A DNA stretch of 64,000 nt, taken from the NCBI GenBank assembly GCA_902592935.1, contig CACJGD010000001.1, forward strand, positions 1-64,000, written 5' to 3'. A program made the translations under genes and the position numbers. Numbering within the stretch: the first letter of the stretch is position 1; every line of letters starts with the position of its first letter. Source of the DNA: an uncultured Pelagibacteraceae bacterium. Lineage in GTDB: Bacteria > Pseudomonadota > Alphaproteobacteria > Pelagibacterales > Pelagibacteraceae. Below are positions 29,137-38,537 of this stretch, one piece after another. The notes beneath the pieces were generated by a model that saw only the letters and a list, made by a program, of their open reading frames with translations, did no database searches and was not told the DNA's origin.

Positions 29137-30822
29137 ATGTTCCTAAAATTTCTAAAATTAGTACTATTAATATTCATATCTTATCAGACACCTTTGTATT
29201 CTAAAAGTGCTACTTTTAATGATTTCAACTCAAGAGATTTATCAAATTATTTTTCTGGAATTGTTGCATTTGAAAATCGAGTTAATTCTGAAGCTTTAAA
29301 ATTTTTTAACCTAACCAAAGTATTAATTAACAAACATGACGGTTATTTAAAAAGATATGTTAACTCTTTAGTTTTAGATAACAAAGTACCTCAAGCAATT
29401 AATATACTAAATAATAACGCAAATAAATCTAATTCAGATTTTTATGATGCGTATATAATTTTAATAATTGACAGTTTAAAGAAAAATAAATTTAAAAAAG
29501 CTGATGAATATTTAACACAAAGTTTAAAATTTCAAGATGAAGATACGATAAATCTAGTTATATTCGAAACTCTAAAACAGTACATTTATACATTTAAAAA
29601 TAAAAAAGTATTAGATAACAAAAAAAATTTTGGAAACTTATCTCTTATAGCTGAGACATTTCAAAGATGTTATATTGAGGATAAAAGAACCTCATCATTT
29701 TTTATTAATTTAATAAATAATCAACAAGGTGACTATTCGAGATATATTTTCTTTTATCTTAATTATTTAATTGATAACCACAAATTAAATGAAGCAAGAT
29801 TAGTTGTCGAACAAATTGATTATATAAATTCAACACTTTTGCTTTCACAAAGTAAAAGTTGGGTAGACAAAGAAAAATTCGATAATTTTGGAAAAATTTT
29901 TTCATGCAAAGATCATAATGACCTTGTAAGTGAGTTTTTATTTTTAATCTCCAATCTTTATTCTTCTCAGGATAATTTTGAAAAATCAAATTTTTACTTA
30001 AATTTATCAAACTATTTAAATCCTAAGTTTGAATTTAATCTGTCGTTGGTTGCAGAAAATTTTTATCTAAATGATGAATTTGATAAAGTACAAAGGATTT
30101 TAAAGAACTTTAAAAAAGAAGATGAATTTTATTATTGGTTTAGATTAAAAAAAGAAGCTCAAATAATAGTTCAAGAGCAAGATTATGAAAATGGAATTAA
30201 ATACATAGATTCAAAATTTAATAAAATTAAAAATCCAAATATAAAAATGATTTTTGATTTAGCCAATTTTTATAAAAATTCTAAAAATTATGAAAAAGCG
30301 ATAGATCGTTATACAGCAATTATTTTAACACTGGATGACAATTCACTTATTAAATCAGATGTATTGTATCGTAGAGGTGGCAGCTATGAAAGAATGGGCA
30401 ATTATGAAAAGTCAGATGAAGATTTACTGCATGCGCTTAAAATTGATCCTAGTGATGCATATATTTTAAATTACCTTGCTTATTCTTGGTTAGAGCGTGA
30501 TTATAAAATTAATGAAGCAATGAATATGTTGAAAACAGCATATGATTTAAAAAGCAATGATCCATACATTATTGATTCAATTGGATGGGCGTATTTTTTA
30601 ATAGAGGATTATGTAGAAGCAGAAAAGTATTTAAAAAGAGCAGTAGAATTAATGCCAGATGACCCAATCGTGAATGATCATTACGGAGATATTTTATGGA
30701 AATTAAATCGAAAAATTCAAGCAAGATATTTTTGGAACAACGTATTAACTTTTGATGACACCGAAGACGATATGAGAGAAAAAATTAATATTAAAGTAAT
30801 TGAGGGTCTTAAAAATTCCTAA
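29137..30822 (+). CDS. TPR-repeat protein with N-terminal hydrophobic leader
   Basis: Protein of 561 aa with a hydrophobic N-terminus (LKLVLLIFISYQTPLYS), likely a signal peptide, so the protein is probably periplasmic or lipid-facing. The C-terminal third has clear TPR units (about 375-535), for example SDEDLLHALKIDPSDAYILN and EKYLKRAVELMPDDPIVN. The middle is probably degenerate helical repeats. Such a protein commonly precedes ispE in alphaproteobacteria. It probably scaffolds a complex; the partner is unknown. It starts 11 bp from the divergent glycosylase gene. Confidence 0.85.
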   Translation: MFLKFLKLVLLIFISYQTPLYSKSATFNDFNSRDLSNYFSGIVAFENRVNSEALKFFNLTKVLINKHDGYLKRYVNSLVLDNKVPQAINILNNNANKSNSDFYDAYIILIIDSLKKNKFKKADEYLTQSLKFQDEDTINLVIFETLKQYIYTFKNKKVLDNKKNFGNLSLIAETFQRCYIEDKRTSSFFINLINNQQGDYSRYIFFYLNYLIDNHKLNEARLVVEQIDYINSTLLLSQSKSWVDKEKFDNFGKIFSCKDHNDLVSEFLFLISNLYSSQDNFEKSNFYLNLSNYLNPKFEFNLSLVAENFYLNDEFDKVQRILKNFKKEDEFYYWFRLKKEAQIIVQEQDYENGIKYIDSKFNKIKNPNIKMIFDLANFYKNSKNYEKAIDRYTAIILTLDDNSLIKSDVLYRRGGSYERMGNYEKSDEDLLHALKIDPSDAYILNYLAYSWLERDYKINEAMNMLKTAYDLKSNDPYIIDSIGWAYFLIEDYVEAEKYLKRAVELMPDDPIVNDHYGDILWKLNRKIQARYFWNNVLTFDDTEDDMREKINIKVIEGLKNS

Positions 30823-31668
30823 ATGAAAATTAATAAAATTAAATCTAATGCAAAGTTAAATTTAGCACTAAATATTACTGGAAAAAAAAAGGTTTTACAT
30901 AAAATTGAAAGTATAATTGGTTTCATAGATCTACATGATCTTATTTCGATAAATCAATATAATGGAGAAAAACATCATATTTCTTTTTATGGAAAGTTTT
31001 CTAAAAATATTGGAAAAAAAAATACTGTTCAAAAATTATTTCAAATACTAGACAAAGAAAATTTATTAAAAAATAAAAAATTCAAAGTTAAAATTAAAAA
31101 ATTAATCCCTCAAGAAGCTGGTTTGGGTGGGGGATCGATGAATGCAGCCACTGTGTTTAATTATCTGGTTCAAAAAAAAATTATTAATCCTAATCATCAA
31201 AAAACTCGAAGTATCTGTGACTTGGTTGGCTCTGATGTTATTTTAGGAACCATTTCATCCAGCTGTGTGTTGTCATCAGGGGGTAGAATTAAAAAGATTA
31301 ATGATGCTCCAAGATATTATTCTACTTTAGTAAAGCCTGATTTTGGGTGCTCAACTAAAAAAATATACTCTGCTGTTCGAAAGTATACAAAATCAAAGTA
31401 TAACAAACCTAAAAAAAACATGTTTGGAGTAAAATATTTGATTGATCAACAAAATGCCCTTGAATTAGTAGCACTTAAAAAATATCCAAAACTTAAAAAA
31501 ATAAAGTTGTTTTTAGAGAGTATTAATAATCCATTATTCGTAAGAATGACTGGTTCAGGATCAACAATTGTTGCCTATTATAATTCATTAAAGAGTTGTA
31601 AATTGGCAAAAGCTAAATTTAAAAGAAAATATAAAAATTATTGGTGTGTTACAGCAAAAACTATATGA
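30823..31668 (+). CDS. ispE: 4-diphosphocytidyl-2-C-methyl-D-erythritol kinase
   Basis: GHMP kinase of the MEP isoprenoid pathway, 281 aa. The ATP loop is IPQEAGLGGGSMNAATVF (about 96-113), with Met-Asn where Ser-Asp is usual. The third motif is MTGSGSTIVAYY near the C-terminus. The usual GADVPF box reads GSDVILG. It begins directly after the TPR stop codon with no gap. Confidence 0.93.
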   Translation: MKINKIKSNAKLNLALNITGKKKVLHKIESIIGFIDLHDLISINQYNGEKHHISFYGKFSKNIGKKNTVQKLFQILDKENLLKNKKFKVKIKKLIPQEAGLGGGSMNAATVFNYLVQKKIINPNHQKTRSICDLVGSDVILGTISSSCVLSSGGRIKKINDAPRYYSTLVKPDFGCSTKKIYSAVRKYTKSKYNKPKKNMFGVKYLIDQQNALELVALKKYPKLKKIKLFLESINNPLFVRMTGSGSTIVAYYNSLKSCKLAKAKFKRKYKNYWCVTAKTI

Positions 31669-31701
31669 ATTTTATATTTTTATGTTATAGGAAGCTAGTA
31701 T

Positions 31702-31775
31702 TGGGGCGTAGCCAAGCGGTAAGGCACGGGTTTTTGGTACCTGCATCCTAGGTTCGAATCCTAGCGCCCCAGCCA
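31702..31775 (+). tRNA. tRNA-Gln (UUG anticodon), CCA encoded
   Basis: A 74-base cloverleaf folds by eye. The acceptor TGGGGCG pairs with CGCCCCA, the D arm runs from GCC to GGC, and the anticodon stem is CGGGT/ACCTG with loop TTTTGGT (anticodon TTG). The T arm is CTAGG-TTCGAAT-CCTAG, then discriminator G and an encoded CCA. It lies 33 bp after ispE and three bases before the ATG of the CCA-adding enzyme. Confidence 0.95.
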
Positions 31776-31778
31776 TTT

Positions 31779-33053
31779 ATGAAAAATTTTTTAGATAAAT
31801 TTTTTTCCCGATCAAAAAATCTTGATTATATCAGTCAAAATTTAAAACAAATTACTTTAACAACACCTGCAAATAAAATTTTTGAAGCAATTAATAATTT
31901 TTCAGAGAAAAGTGAAATCAGATATGTGGGTGGATGTGTAAGAAAAGTGATAAAAAAAGAAAATGTTGATGATATTGACCTAGCAACAAATCTAACACCT
32001 CTGGAAGTATGTGAGGCTCTTAAAAACAAACAAATAAGTTATTACGAAACAGGTATTGAACATGGAACTATAACTGTAATAATTGACGAATATAAATTTG
32101 AAATTACTTCTTTAAGGAAGGACATCTCAACTGACGGTAGGCATGCTGTAGTAGAATTTTCTTTGGATTGGAAGGAAGATGCTTCTAGAAGGGATTTTAC
32201 TATCAATTCTATTTATGCAGATGGCGATGGTAATTTATTTGATCCATTTAACGGTAAAAAAGATTTAGAGGAGGGTTATATTAATTTTATTGGTAATGCG
32301 GAAAAAAGAATTCAAGAGGATTATTTACGTATTTTAAGGTATTTAAGATTTTATTTAAATTACTCAAATCGTAAGCACCAGTCAGAAATAATAAAAAATA
32401 TAAAAAAAAATATTGATGGAATTTCAAATATATCATCTGAAAGGTTAATTGATGAACTAAAAAAAATAACGAGTTCAAATGGATTTTTAAAACTGTTTAA
32501 AGATAAAGAAAGTTTAGAACTAATAGAAATAATTTTCCCTCAATTAAAGAATATTAAAAATTTTAAAAAACAAAATTCTTATGCTACAGAGAACTTTTTA
32601 AAAATTGACTTTATATTCTTAATTGCGCTTTTAGTAATTGATGGAACTGATAATGCCGATTATTTTCTTTATAAATTTAAAATATCCAACAAAGATAAGA
32701 AAAGATTAAAATTGATAGATCTTTTTTATAGAGAAAGAGTAACTCTAAACAATTTTACAGAGAAAAATTTGAATAATTTTTTTTATTTTAATGGGCGACA
32801 GGCTGTAATAGATATAATTAATTTTAAAATTTTTACCTCAAACAAAGTAGAAAAAAAACTAATCAAACTATTAGATACTTATAAAGATAAAGTAATTCCA
32901 ACTTTACCAATAGGAGCTGATCTATTGATGTCTAAATTTCAAATTCCTGAGGGTAAAACTTTAGGTAATAAATTAAAAAAGATCGAAGAAACTTGGGTTC
33001 AAAACGGATTTCAAATTTCAGATAAGCAAGTACAACAAATAGTTAAAAGTTAA
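31779..33053 (+). CDS. cca: CCA tRNA nucleotidyltransferase
   Basis: Class II nucleotidyltransferase that adds or repairs the tRNA 3' CCA, 424 aa. The active site is RYVGGCVRKVIKKENVDDID (about 47-66) with the DxD metal pair, and the neck helix region is RRDFTINSIYADGDG. The ATG lies three bases after the mature tRNA-Gln end, so no ribosome site outside the tRNA exists. The last four bases (TTAA) are shared with the stop of convergent greA. Confidence 0.95.
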   Translation: MKNFLDKFFSRSKNLDYISQNLKQITLTTPANKIFEAINNFSEKSEIRYVGGCVRKVIKKENVDDIDLATNLTPLEVCEALKNKQISYYETGIEHGTITVIIDEYKFEITSLRKDISTDGRHAVVEFSLDWKEDASRRDFTINSIYADGDGNLFDPFNGKKDLEEGYINFIGNAEKRIQEDYLRILRYLRFYLNYSNRKHQSEIIKNIKKNIDGISNISSERLIDELKKITSSNGFLKLFKDKESLELIEIIFPQLKNIKNFKKQNSYATENFLKIDFIFLIALLVIDGTDNADYFLYKFKISNKDKKRLKLIDLFYRERVTLNNFTEKNLNNFFYFNGRQAVIDIINFKIFTSNKVEKKLIKLLDTYKDKVIPTLPIGADLLMSKFQIPEGKTLGNKLKKIEETWVQNGFQISDKQVQQIVKS

Positions 33054-33526
33054 ATATATTTTACGTCTTTAATTTCAAAATTTTTTACACCTGAGGGTGT
33101 ATTTATTTCAACTAAATCACTTTTATTTTTTCCAATCAAACCTTTGCTAATTGGTGATTGAAAGAAAATTAGTTTTTGTTTTAAATCTGCCTCATCTCTT
33201 CCAACAATTTTATAATTAATTTTTTCACCAGTATCTAAATCTTCTAAATAAACTGTAGATCCAAAAATTACTTTTCCTTCATTATTTAGTTTTGTAATGT
33301 CGATAACATTTGCTCTTGCAATAATGTCGTTAATTTCAGTTATTCTTCCCTCGTTATGAGATTGTTCTTCTTTAGCTGCATGATATTCAGCATTTTCTTT
33401 AAGGTCACCATGGGATCTTGCTTCAGAAATGGCAGCGACTATTTTAGGTCTTTTTTTTTCTTTTAAAAAAACTAATTCTTCTTTTAGCTTATTTAATCCG
33501 TTTAATGTTATTGGTTCTTTATCCAT
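33050..33526 (-). CDS. greA: Transcription elongation factor GreA
   Basis: Rescues backtracked RNA polymerase by stimulating transcript cleavage, 158 aa. Start set at ATG 33526 (MDKEPITLNGLNKL); a TTG seven codons earlier would overlap hemF. The coiled-coil tip has LKENAEYHAAKEEQ, with the acidic residues needed for cleavage, and the FKBP-like C-terminal domain ends with INTPSGVKNFEIKDV. Third gene of trmL-hemF-greA. Confidence 0.96.
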   Translation of the reverse strand: MDKEPITLNGLNKLKEELVFLKEKKRPKIVAAISEARSHGDLKENAEYHAAKEEQSHNEGRITEINDIIARANVIDITKLNNEGKVIFGSTVYLEDLDTGEKINYKIVGRDEADLKQKLIFFQSPISKGLIGKNKSDLVEINTPSGVKNFEIKDVKYI

Positions 33527-33530
33527 TTTT

Positions 33531-34358
33531 TTATTTCCATTTTGCAATCGGAGGTAATGACATTAAAATTCCTTCAACATTACCACCAGTTTGCAGCCCA
33601 AATTTCGTTCCTCTATCATAGAGCAAATTAAATTCTGCGTATCGACCTCTTTTAATATACTGAAACTCTTTATCTTTTAAAGTCCATTTTCTTTTTATTT
33701 TTTTTTTAATTATTTCATTAAATAGGATTTGAAATGTAACACCAACATCTCTGACAAATTTAAAGTCATTTTCAAAATTATCATTTTTATAGTCAAAAAA
33801 GATTCCACCTATGCCTCTTGCCTCTTTCCTATGAGGTAGATAAAAATATTCATCACACCATTTTTTATATTTTTTATAATAATTTTTATTATGTCTATCG
33901 CACATTGCTTTTAAAATTTTGTGAAAATTTTTTCTCTCTTTTTCATCCTTTATTGCTGGGGTTACATCCATTCCCCCACCAAACCAATTCTTTGTTGTAG
34001 AAATAAATCTGGTATTAAAATGCATTGCAGGAATATGAGGATTTTGCATATGCATAACTATTGATATCCCTGATGCCCAAAATCTAGGATCCTTACTTGC
34101 GCCTGGTATGTTCTTTTGAAATTGCTTAGGAAATTTTCCATAAACTTTTGAAAAATTTACTCCTACTTTTTCAAAAATGTTTCCATTCTTAAGGATTCTA
34201 TACTCGCCACCACCTTCATCTTTTGTATTGCTTCTTTTCCAAGAAGTTGATTGAAAATTTAATTTGTTTTTTTCAATTTTTAAAATGTCGTCGCATATTG
34301 CATTTTGCAATAGCTTAAACCAATTACTAGCCAAGTCTTTTTTGATTGAGATATCCAT
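33531..34358 (-). CDS. hemF: Oxygen-dependent coproporphyrinogen III oxidase
   Basis: Aerobic haem biosynthesis enzyme, 275 aa. Typical segments are the N-terminal WKRSNTKDEGGGEYRILKNG, the WFGGGMDVTPAI active-site region, and GRYAEFNLLYDRGTKFGLQ near the C-terminus. Use of the oxygen-requiring form fits an obligately aerobic lifestyle. It follows trmL after one base and sits beside the bc1 genes that need haem. Confidence 0.97.
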   Translation of the reverse strand: MDISIKKDLASNWFKLLQNAICDDILKIEKNKLNFQSTSWKRSNTKDEGGGEYRILKNGNIFEKVGVNFSKVYGKFPKQFQKNIPGASKDPRFWASGISIVMHMQNPHIPAMHFNTRFISTTKNWFGGGMDVTPAIKDEKERKNFHKILKAMCDRHNKNYYKKYKKWCDEYFYLPHRKEARGIGGIFFDYKNDNFENDFKFVRDVGVTFQILFNEIIKKKIKRKWTLKDKEFQYIKRGRYAEFNLLYDRGTKFGLQTGGNVEGILMSLPPIAKWK

Positions 34359-34359
34359 T

Positions 34360-34833
34360 TTATATTAATTCTATTTGTCGTAAACTTTCTGCCAAAACAA
34401 TGGCAACAGATGATGCAATATTAAGAGATCTTACTTGGTTTTTCATTGGTATTTTTAAACGATTTTTTATTAATTTATGAACCTTTTCGGGTACTCCAGC
34501 ACTTTCTCTTCCAAACAAAATAGTATCATCGGTCTTAAATTTAAATTTGGTATAATTTATTGAACCCTTAGTTGTCATCAATACGATTCTTTGTTTCTTT
34601 TTTGCCTCAAAAAATTTTTCTGAACTTTGATAAAATTCAATTTGACTATAGTCCATATAGTCCATAACTACTCTTTTAAAGCGTTTGTCTGATAATAGAA
34701 AGCCACATGGTTCAATTATTTCTAATTTAGCACCTAAACAAGCACAAGTTCTAATGATTGCAGCAGTATTCTGAGGTATATCAGGCTCATACAAAGCTAT
34801 TTTGGGTCCTAAAATTGTTGAATTATGTGTCAT
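34360..34833 (-). CDS. trmL: tRNA (cytidine/uridine-34 2'-O)-methyltransferase TrmL
   Basis: Small SPOUT methyltransferase for the wobble base of leucine tRNAs, 157 aa. Motifs are EPDIPQNTAAIIRTCAC near the start, DTILFGRESAGVPEKVH, and the C-terminal knot SLNIASSVAIVLAE. It diverges from petA across 92 bp, the conserved alphaproteobacterial arrangement. Confidence 0.95.
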   Translation of the reverse strand: MTHNSTILGPKIALYEPDIPQNTAAIIRTCACLGAKLEIIEPCGFLLSDKRFKRVVMDYMDYSQIEFYQSSEKFFEAKKKQRIVLMTTKGSINYTKFKFKTDDTILFGRESAGVPEKVHKLIKNRLKIPMKNQVRSLNIASSVAIVLAESLRQIELI

Positions 34834-34863
34834 TCTTTCAGTAGTAAAATAATTATTTTATAT

Positions 34864-34879
34864 TATATGAATTCGTATA
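34864..34879. promoter_or_regulatory. Imperfect 16-bp palindrome upstream of petA
   Basis: TATATGAATTCGTATA pairs at seven of eight positions around a central GAATTC. It ends immediately before the proposed petA -35 hexamer and would be centred near -43 from the inferred start point, a usual activator position. AT-rich palindromes arise by chance, so this is tentative. Confidence 0.3.
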
Positions 34880-34908
34880 TTAACTATTTTAAATCAAAAA
34901 GTGATAAT
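34880..34908 (+). promoter_or_regulatory. Putative petABC promoter
   Basis: TTAACT (34880-34885) and GATAAT (34903-34908) are separated by 17 bp and match the housekeeping consensus at four and five of six positions. Transcription would begin near 34915, giving a leader of only about ten bases before the GTG start of petA. Confidence 0.4.
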
Positions 34909-34925
34909 AACAAAAGCTACTAAAA

Positions 34926-35435
34926 GTGTCTGAAAAAAAAACAAAAAGACGAGACTTTTTATTTACAGCTACTACAGCTGTAGGAGCTGTTGGTGCGGCT
35001 GCAGTAGTATGGCCAATGATAGATCAAATGAATCCAGATGCTTCTGTTAAAGCATTAGCAAGCACAGAAGTTGATGTAAGTTCATTAACACCTGGAAATA
35101 CTTTAACTGTTTTGTGGAGAGGTAAACCAGTATTTATAAGAAGAAGAACTCAAGAAGAAATTGATGAAGCAAGAGCCGTAAAGATGGAGGAATTAATTCA
35201 TCCTGAGAAAGATGAAGATAGAGCAAAAAATCCTGAGTGGCTTGTTATGTTAGGTGTATGTACCCACTTAGGTTGTGTACCTCTAAATGACAAAGGTGAT
35301 TATAACGGATGGTTCTGTCCATGTCATGGATCGCATTATGATACGTCTGGAAGAATAAGAAAAGGACCAGCACCTTGGAACATGGAAGTTCCCAAATATG
35401 AATTTGTAAATGCAAATACAATTAAAATTGGATAG
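34926..35435 (+). CDS. petA: Ubiquinol-cytochrome c reductase Rieske iron-sulfur subunit (GTG start)
   Basis: 2Fe-2S subunit of the bc1 complex, 169 aa. The Tat-type leader [20 protein letters not shown] doubles as the membrane anchor. Cluster boxes are Cys112-Thr-His114-Leu-Gly-Cys117 and Cys131-Pro-Cys133-His134. The start is GTG at 34926; no ATG precedes the RR motif. First gene of petABC, 8 bp before petB. Confidence 0.97.
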   Translation: MSEKKTKRRDFLFTATTAVGAVGAAAVVWPMIDQMNPDASVKALASTEVDVSSLTPGNTLTVLWRGKPVFIRRRTQEEIDEARAVKMEELIHPEKDEDRAKNPEWLVMLGVCTHLGCVPLNDKGDYNGWFCPCHGSHYDTSGRIRKGPAPWNMEVPKYEFVNANTIKIG

Positions 35436-35443
35436 AGAAAATA

Positions 35444-36706
35444 ATGAGTGATCATGATTACAGACCAAAATCGAAAGTAGGACAATGGTTTAATGATCGA
35501 TTGCCACTATTAACGCTTGCAAATCATTTAACTGATTATCCAACTCCAAAAAACTTAAATTACTGGTGGACTTTTGGCGGAATATTAACTTTTTGTTTGA
35601 TCACTCAAATTGTAACAGGACTAACACTTGCAATGCATTATATTGCTCATGCCGACATGGCTTTCGAGAGTGTTGAGCATATTATGCGTGATGTTAACTA
35701 TGGATGGTTAATTAGATATATTCATGCAAATGGTGCATCAATGTTTTTTTTAGCCGTTTATATCCATATATTTAGATCTTTGTTTTACGGTTCTTATAAA
35801 TCTCCAAGAGAAATAATATGGATTTTAGGAATAATAATTTATTTATTAATGATGGCTGCAGCCTTTATGGGTTATGTGTTGCCATGGGGTCAAATGAGTT
35901 TTTGGGGAGCAACAGTTATTACAAATTTATTTAGCGCTATTCCTCTAGTAGGAGAGGGAATAGTTACTTGGTTATGGGGTGGCTATTCAGTTGACAACCC
36001 TACGTTAACTAGATTTTTTACTTTGCATTATTTAATCCCATTTTTAATTTTAGGATTAGTTGTTTTACATATATGGGCTTTACATGTTCCAGGTAATAAT
36101 AATCCAGTTGGAATAGATATTAAAAAACCTTCAAAGGATACAGTTCCATTTCATCCTTATATTGTTATTAAAGATGGTTTTGCTTTATTAATGTTTATGA
36201 TTGTGTTTGCTTTCTTTGTATTTTATGCACCAAACATTTTAGGACATGCAGACAATTATATAGAGGCTAACCCAATGGTAACACCTGCACACATTGTTCC
36301 TGAATGGTATTTGCTACCTTTTTATGCAATATTAAGATCAGTTCCTGATAAATTACTAGGAGTTGTGGCCATGTTATCTGCAATATTAATCTTAGCAGTT
36401 TTACCTTGGTTAGATACCTCAAAAATTAGATCTGCAGTATTCAGACCTTTATATAGACAATTTTACTGGATACTTGTTGCAGACGTTTTGATACTTGGTT
36501 ATGTAGGTGCAATGCCAGCTGAAGGACTTTACTTGTTGATAGCACGAGTTGCTACGGCGTATTACTTTTTGCATTTTTTAGTTATTCTTCCTGTTTTAGG
36601 TTTTAAAGAAAAAACGTTACCAGTGCCTCTAAGTATTACTGAACCTGTTCTTGGTGGTTCACCAAATTTAGCTGCCGCCAGAAACAAAGAAAGTAAAATA
36701 GAATAA
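35444..36706 (+). CDS. petB: Cytochrome b of the bc1 complex
   Basis: Quinol-oxidising membrane subunit with two b haems, 420 aa and about eight helices. Haem-ligand helices contain [28 protein letters not shown] and [10 protein letters not shown], with another His in VVLHIWALH. The quinol site motif is [14 protein letters not shown]. It is the full-length fused form, not the split b6/IV form. Confidence 0.98.
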   Translation: MSDHDYRPKSKVGQWFNDRLPLLTLANHLTDYPTPKNLNYWWTFGGILTFCLITQIVTGLTLAMHYIAHADMAFESVEHIMRDVNYGWLIRYIHANGASMFFLAVYIHIFRSLFYGSYKSPREIIWILGIIIYLLMMAAAFMGYVLPWGQMSFWGATVITNLFSAIPLVGEGIVTWLWGGYSVDNPTLTRFFTLHYLIPFLILGLVVLHIWALHVPGNNNPVGIDIKKPSKDTVPFHPYIVIKDGFALLMFMIVFAFFVFYAPNILGHADNYIEANPMVTPAHIVPEWYLLPFYAILRSVPDKLLGVVAMLSAILILAVLPWLDTSKIRSAVFRPLYRQFYWILVADVLILGYVGAMPAEGLYLLIARVATAYYFLHFLVILPVLGFKEKTLPVPLSITEPVLGGSPNLAAARNKESKIE

Positions 36707-36707
36707 G

Positions 36708-37487
36708 GTGAAAAATTTATTTAAGTTATTTTCTATAATAATCATAATTATTGCTTCAAATTCATATTCTTTAGCTGCTGAAAAGGTAGAATATTTAAAA
36801 ACTGATTGGAGTTTTAAGGGTTTATTTGGAAAATTTGACAGATCTTCTCTTCAAAGAGGTTATCAAGTTTATACTGAAGTATGCGCCTCATGCCACTCGA
36901 TGAAGTATTTAAGTTATAGAAATTTAGCAGAGCCAGGTGGGCCAGAATTTTCTGAAGCTCAAGCTAAAGCTATAGCAGCTTCATTTGAAGTAACTGATGG
37001 CCCAAATTCTGATGGTGAAATGTTTACAAGACCAGGTAAATTATCTGATAAATTTGTAATGCCATATGAAAATGTAAAAGCAGCTCAAGCAGCAAATGGG
37101 GGAGCTTATCCTCCTGATATGTCTGTTTTAGTAAAAGCAAGAGGTGGAGGTGTTGATTACATCTATTCCTTATTACAAGGATATGAAGAAGCTCCTAGCA
37201 ACGTATCTTTAGATGATGGAGTTTATTATAATAAATATATGTATGGTAATAAAATTAGAATGGCTGCTCCATTAACTGATGGATTAGTAGAGTATGGTGA
37301 TGGAACAAATGCATCAGTAGAACAGATGTCAAAAGATGTAACGACCTTTTTAATGTGGTCTGCTGAACCTCATTTAGAAGCTAGACATCAGATGGGCTTT
37401 AAAGCAATTGTATATTTGATTATCCTTACTGTTTTGGTTTATTTTAGTATGAAAAAAATCTGGTCACGTGTTGAATCTGAAGTTTAA
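36708..37487 (+). CDS. petC: Cytochrome c1 (GTG start)
   Basis: c-type haem subunit of the bc1 complex, 259 aa. The signal peptide ends near SLAAEK (residue 24). The haem site is Cys59-Ala-Ser-Cys62-His63, the likely Met ligand is in RMAAPLTDG, and a C-terminal anchor helix runs about residues 231-249. The start is GTG at 36708, one base after the petB stop. The last 24 bp overlap convergent ychF. Confidence 0.97.
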   Translation: MKNLFKLFSIIIIIIASNSYSLAAEKVEYLKTDWSFKGLFGKFDRSSLQRGYQVYTEVCASCHSMKYLSYRNLAEPGGPEFSEAQAKAIAASFEVTDGPNSDGEMFTRPGKLSDKFVMPYENVKAAQAANGGAYPPDMSVLVKARGGGVDYIYSLLQGYEEAPSNVSLDDGVYYNKYMYGNKIRMAAPLTDGLVEYGDGTNASVEQMSKDVTTFLMWSAEPHLEARHQMGFKAIVYLIILTVLVYFSMKKIWSRVESEV

Positions 37488-38537
37488 TACGTCTCCATCT
37501 TTCACAACATAGTCTTTGCCCTCTAATCTCATTTTTCCGCTAGCTTTGGAATTTACCCATCCATCATTGGCTACGAAATCTTCATAAGATATAGTTTCGG
37601 CTCTAATAAAACCTTTTTCAAAATCTGTATGAATTTCTCCGGCAGCTTTAGGAGCGGTGCAATTTTTTTGTATAGTCCAAGCCCTTGTTTCTTCAGGTCC
37701 AGAGGTAAAATACGTATCAAGTCCTAAAATTTTATATCCTTTTTGAATCAACTTACTCAGACCTGTCTCTTTTAAACCAATCATATCCATATAATTTTTT
37801 TTTTCATCTTCTGCTAATTCATTTATTTGGTTTTCTATGTCTGCAGAAACAATTAGAGTGTTATCTTTTCCATATTTCTCTATAAAGTTTTTAGTGTATT
37901 TATTTCCATCTTGGACGCTTTGCTCATCTACATTACAAACAAAAATCTTTGGTTTTATTGACAAAAGGCCACTTTGATTTAGTTGTTTTGTATCAAATTC
38001 AGATTTTACTATTGATATATCCTTGTCGTTATTAATGCAGTCTAATGCAATCTCTAAAATCTTAAGCTGATCCTCGTCTATATTTTTTTTGTTATTTTTC
38101 TCAAGTCTTTTTTGAATAGATTCAAGGTCGGCTAGCATCATTTCAGTTTCAATGATCTCAAAATCTCTTACAGGGTCAACGTCTGGATTAACATTTTGGA
38201 TATCATCTGAGTCAAAGCATCTAATCATATGAATAACTGCATCAACTTCTCTTATGTGAGATAGAAATTTGTTACCTAATCCCTCACCTTTAGAAGCACC
38301 TTTTACAAGACCAGCTATATCTACAAATGAAATAGTTGTATTAATTTTTTTTTTTGATTTTGAAACTTTTGATAATTTATTTAGTCTTTCATCTGGCACA
38401 GGTACTACTCCAACGTTAGGATCTATTGTACAGAAAGGAAAATTTGCAGCCTGAGCTTTACTAGAGCTTGTAAGAGCATTAAATAATGTAGACTTGCCCA
38501 CATTAGGTAAACCAACAATTCCACATTTAAAACTCAT
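37464..38537 (-). CDS. ychF: Obg-like ATPase YchF
   Basis: Ribosome-associated P-loop NTPase, 357 aa. The P-loop is GLPNVGKSTLFNAL (about 9-22), the switch region is NFPFCTIDPNVGVV, and DIAGLVKGASKGEGLGN follows. The C-terminal TGS domain ends with GKDYVVKDGDVLNFRFN. The start overlaps the pth stop by one base, continuing the lgt-to-ychF operon. Confidence 0.97.
   Translation of the reverse strand: MSFKCGIVGLPNVGKSTLFNALTSSSKAQAANFPFCTIDPNVGVVPVPDERLNKLSKVSKSKKKINTTISFVDIAGLVKGASKGEGLGNKFLSHIREVDAVIHMIRCFDSDDIQNVNPDVDPVRDFEIIETEMMLADLESIQKRLEKNNKKNIDEDQLKILEIALDCINNDKDISIVKSEFDTKQLNQSGLLSIKPKIFVCNVDEQSVQDGNKYTKNFIEKYGKDNTLIVSADIENQINELAEDEKKNYMDMIGLKETGLSKLIQKGYKILGLDTYFTSGPEETRAWTIQKNCTAPKAAGEIHTDFEKGFIRAETISYEDFVANDGWVNSKASGKMRLEGKDYVVKDGDVLNFRFNT

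Noticed and set aside
33527..33547. TTG start for greA within hemF
   Set aside because: ATG 33526 yields the standard GreA N-terminus and leaves a 4 bp gap after hemF.
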